This document shows positions 14,425-16,439 of a stretch of DNA of 16,439 bases, one piece after another (positions within the stretch are counted from its first letter, which is position 1; each line of letters starts with the position of its first letter). Source of the DNA: Candidatus Hydrogenedentota bacterium. GTDB taxonomy: Bacteria > Hydrogenedentota > Hydrogenedentia > Hydrogenedentales > SLHB01. The position numbers and the translations under genes were made by a program. The DNA lies in assembly GCA_029262095.1 (NCBI GenBank), contig JAJDAB010000017.1, positions 1 through 16,439 of the forward strand, given 5' to 3'. Below the pieces are notes generated by a model. The model saw only the letters and a list, made by a program, of their open reading frames with translations. It made no database searches and was not told the DNA's origin.

Positions 14425-16358
14425 CAGTTCCCGCCCGGTGCTACTGGCAAGCTGATGTAAAATGTATCACCGCGCTGAAGTATGCCGATGGTGATATTGC
14501 CAGCGCCTCCTCGTTTAAGTTTGAGTTCAGCGGTGATGAATGAAAATTCGTCGTCAATTCGGTTCACAGAAATGGACTTGACAAATTGGATCTTCTCTTG
14601 CATTTGAGCTGCGTCTCGCAACAGTTCTTCTCGCTTATCTGAACGGCGGGCCGCCTCGCGCGTGTACATCAACGCTAAAGTGAAAATGTCTTGGGAATCT
14701 CTTTCCAGCACGGCATCAAGCTGCTGCTGGTTGTATTCCGTGGCAGATGTGAGCGTCTCCCATTCCCCAAACATCGAAGCCGAATAAATGGTGACGAGAA
14801 TGGGTACTAGGTCCTTATCCGCGATTGAGCTCGCTTGCAGTACAAATTCTTGAATCGGCTCTAAGTGCGCATTTATGTCTCCTCCAATGTATCTGGCATA
14901 GGATGGCGTAACGTTCAGAATATTCGCTGATAACTGATATACAAACGTATCGGCATCGGTATCTGGAAATTCTCGGCTTCCATATTCGGCAATAACGTCG
15001 AGCGCGGCGCTTCGTTCGCCTGCCGCGTTATAGGCGGACGCCAGGCGATAGTAAGCATCATCTGTACCGGGAAACCAAGGAAACTCTTGTATAAAAGACC
15101 GCCATTGCCGAATCTTGTTTCGAAGCGGCCATCCCGGTGAGTATCTGATCGGGTATACCTTTTCCTTTCCAACATAATCATGGCCAGCTATTTCTTGGTA
15201 CATTTCCGATGCAATACTCGAAAAACAGTATTGACCCACAGATTGAAAATAGGTGGTGCGCGGTTGCGCACCTCGAAAGCTCTCGTCAATATTGGAAAAT
15301 CCGAATGAGGATTGATGTCTGACAAGCAGCACAACAACCCCCTTACGAAACGTGGAATCGGGAGTTTGCAGAACTTGAGCAGCAAGGCGTTCGGCAACTT
15401 TGACGTCCTCATGTGCAAGCCAATGAAACAAGTCCAACGCGTTGGAATCATTGATTTTGCTGATTGGCACTGTGGCTGCCGAAATCAGTTCTTGCTGTTC
15501 GGGCTTGAGCGGCTGAATGAGCGACTCTAGCTCATACACATGCATATTCTCGCCGTTTCCGATTAGCAATCTCTCAATTCTTGAATGTATCGACTCATCG
15601 TCTGCGAAATGTAAGGCTGTGGCGATGGCAACTCCAGAAACCGTTTTACCCTCTAAGGCATTCACGAAAAACTTACCAAAGGCATCGACACTGCTGTTTC
15701 TCGGCAAATCGGCGAAAATAACTCTTCGCAATCCCGAGCTGATATCGGATTTGATCTCCGGTTCAATGATATGCTGCGCCAGAAGACTTTCGCACCAAGC
15801 ATCTACGGGAAGATCATCGAGGGTCAAGATATCCGCAAGAGAACTGGCAAACTCTTTGCTCTTTCCATCTGGAATCAGTTTTCTTTCTACCCAATTCACA
15901 ATTTCATCGTGAGCGCGGGTGTGCCGAAAAATCACCGGAAGTAGCCTACTCTCCCCATCGTGCAATCTAGACACAAGATCATCAAAAAGTCGATCACTTG
16001 GTGTAAAAGGGTAGGCAGCGAGGATCTTCGATAGGTCATCTTTCGGAATTCGACCTGCGAATATGTCGGCCTCTAGCAAGTACCTATTCCAAAACGAGTC
16101 GGCTAGTGAGTAGTCAAAATACACCCAGTTGCGCAAGTCTGAGAAATAGAGAGGGTTTTCAGCCTCCATGAACAATAGGTAACGACCAAATATGAAGTCC
16201 GGCCTATTGTTCTCGAAATATTTCTCGCCGATTCCCCGTAACGGCACTCGCCGAAATTCGCGGATTTCAAACGTTACCTGAGCCATTCTAACGATGATAG
16301 CCATTAAGACCAGCACTGTTGCTAAGAGTATTAGGCGCTTATGTCTGAATCGACCCAC
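14424..16358 (-). CDS. Membrane-anchored helical-repeat protein, function unknown
   Basis: 644 residues from a GTG with AGGGAG seven bases upstream; a TTG two codons earlier leaves only one base of spacing to that ribosome site. One N-terminal hydrophobic segment (about 7-25, KRLILLATVLVLMAIIVRM) acts as signal anchor. The rest is almost wholly helical; the stretch at about 420-480 (SFIQEFPWFPGTDDAYYRLA, then SAYNAAGERSAALDVIAEYG) is like the TPR pattern of envelope-assembly proteins, and earlier parts could be HEAT-like. No catalytic motif is visible. The last codon overlaps the start of the two-pass membrane protein by one base, so they form an operon. I do not recognise it. Confidence 0.8.
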   Translation of the reverse strand: MGRFRHKRLILLATVLVLMAIIVRMAQVTFEIREFRRVPLRGIGEKYFENNRPDFIFGRYLLFMEAENPLYFSDLRNWVYFDYSLADSFWNRYLLEADIFAGRIPKDDLSKILAAYPFTPSDRLFDDLVSRLHDGESRLLPVIFRHTRAHDEIVNWVERKLIPDGKSKEFASSLADILTLDDLPVDAWCESLLAQHIIEPEIKSDISSGLRRVIFADLPRNSSVDAFGKFFVNALEGKTVSGVAIATALHFADDESIHSRIERLLIGNGENMHVYELESLIQPLKPEQQELISAATVPISKINDSNALDLFHWLAHEDVKVAERLAAQVLQTPDSTFRKGVVVLLVRHQSSFGFSNIDESFRGAQPRTTYFQSVGQYCFSSIASEMYQEIAGHDYVGKEKVYPIRYSPGWPLRNKIRQWRSFIQEFPWFPGTDDAYYRLASAYNAAGERSAALDVIAEYGSREFPDTDADTFVYQLSANILNVTPSYARYIGGDINAHLEPIQEFVLQASSIADKDLVPILVTIYSASMFGEWETLTSATEYNQQQLDAVLERDSQDIFTLALMYTREAARRSDKREELLRDAAQMQEKIQFVKSISVNRIDDEFSFITAELKLKRGGAGNITIGILQRGDTFYISLPVAPGGN

Positions 16359-16439
16359 CGCCAAGCTCCCTATCTTGAATCTAGTTAGGTTCGAATACTT
16401 GATTCTCTTAACCTGACAACTCGGAACACGTTGTCTTAC

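Overview
The window reads as chromosomal DNA of a deep-branching Gram-negative bacterium, most like Planctomycetota or Candidatus Hydrogenedentota. This rests on a giant ECF-type sigma factor fused to a membrane segment and a repeat ectodomain, several membrane-anchored solenoid proteins without a recognisable family, frequent GTG/TTG starts and moderately GC-rich DNA. The placement is inference, since no rRNA or marker gene is present.

Layout. 1-241: tail of an unrecognised plus-strand gene. 305-361: nested palindrome between convergent genes. 387-4025 (-): sigma factor-membrane-ectodomain fusion. 4053-4249: copy 1 of an intergenic repeat. 4486-6008 (+): a two-gene unit, a CTP-type nucleotidyltransferase and a CDP-alcohol phosphatidyltransferase, probably making and attaching a lipid head group. 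6179-6580: copies 2 and 3 of the same repeat, facing each other. 6580-9255 (-): an HSD17B10-type dehydrogenase followed by a thiamine-diphosphate lyase or acetolactate-synthase-like enzyme, separated by an array of abutting hairpins (8299-8473). 9475-11445 (+): secreted or membrane-anchored protein with an HEGRH metalloprotease motif in no family I recognise. 11501-13333 (-): two tandem paralogous secreted alpha/beta hydrolases. 13552-16358 (-): two overlapping genes for membrane-anchored helical solenoid proteins of unknown function.

How the genes may work together. The nucleotidyltransferase and CDP-alcohol transferase form one pathway step pair (activate, then transfer). The dehydrogenase and ThDP enzyme suggest acyl-CoA or 2-hydroxyacyl-CoA breakdown. 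The sigma fusion could sense the envelope and change transcription without a separate anti-sigma factor. The solenoid pair is probably an envelope complex. No integrase, transposase, tRNA, rRNA or CRISPR array was seen. The least explained items are the sigma fusion, the HEGRH protein, the solenoid pair, the three-copy repeat with its phased CCAAG core, and the hairpin array.
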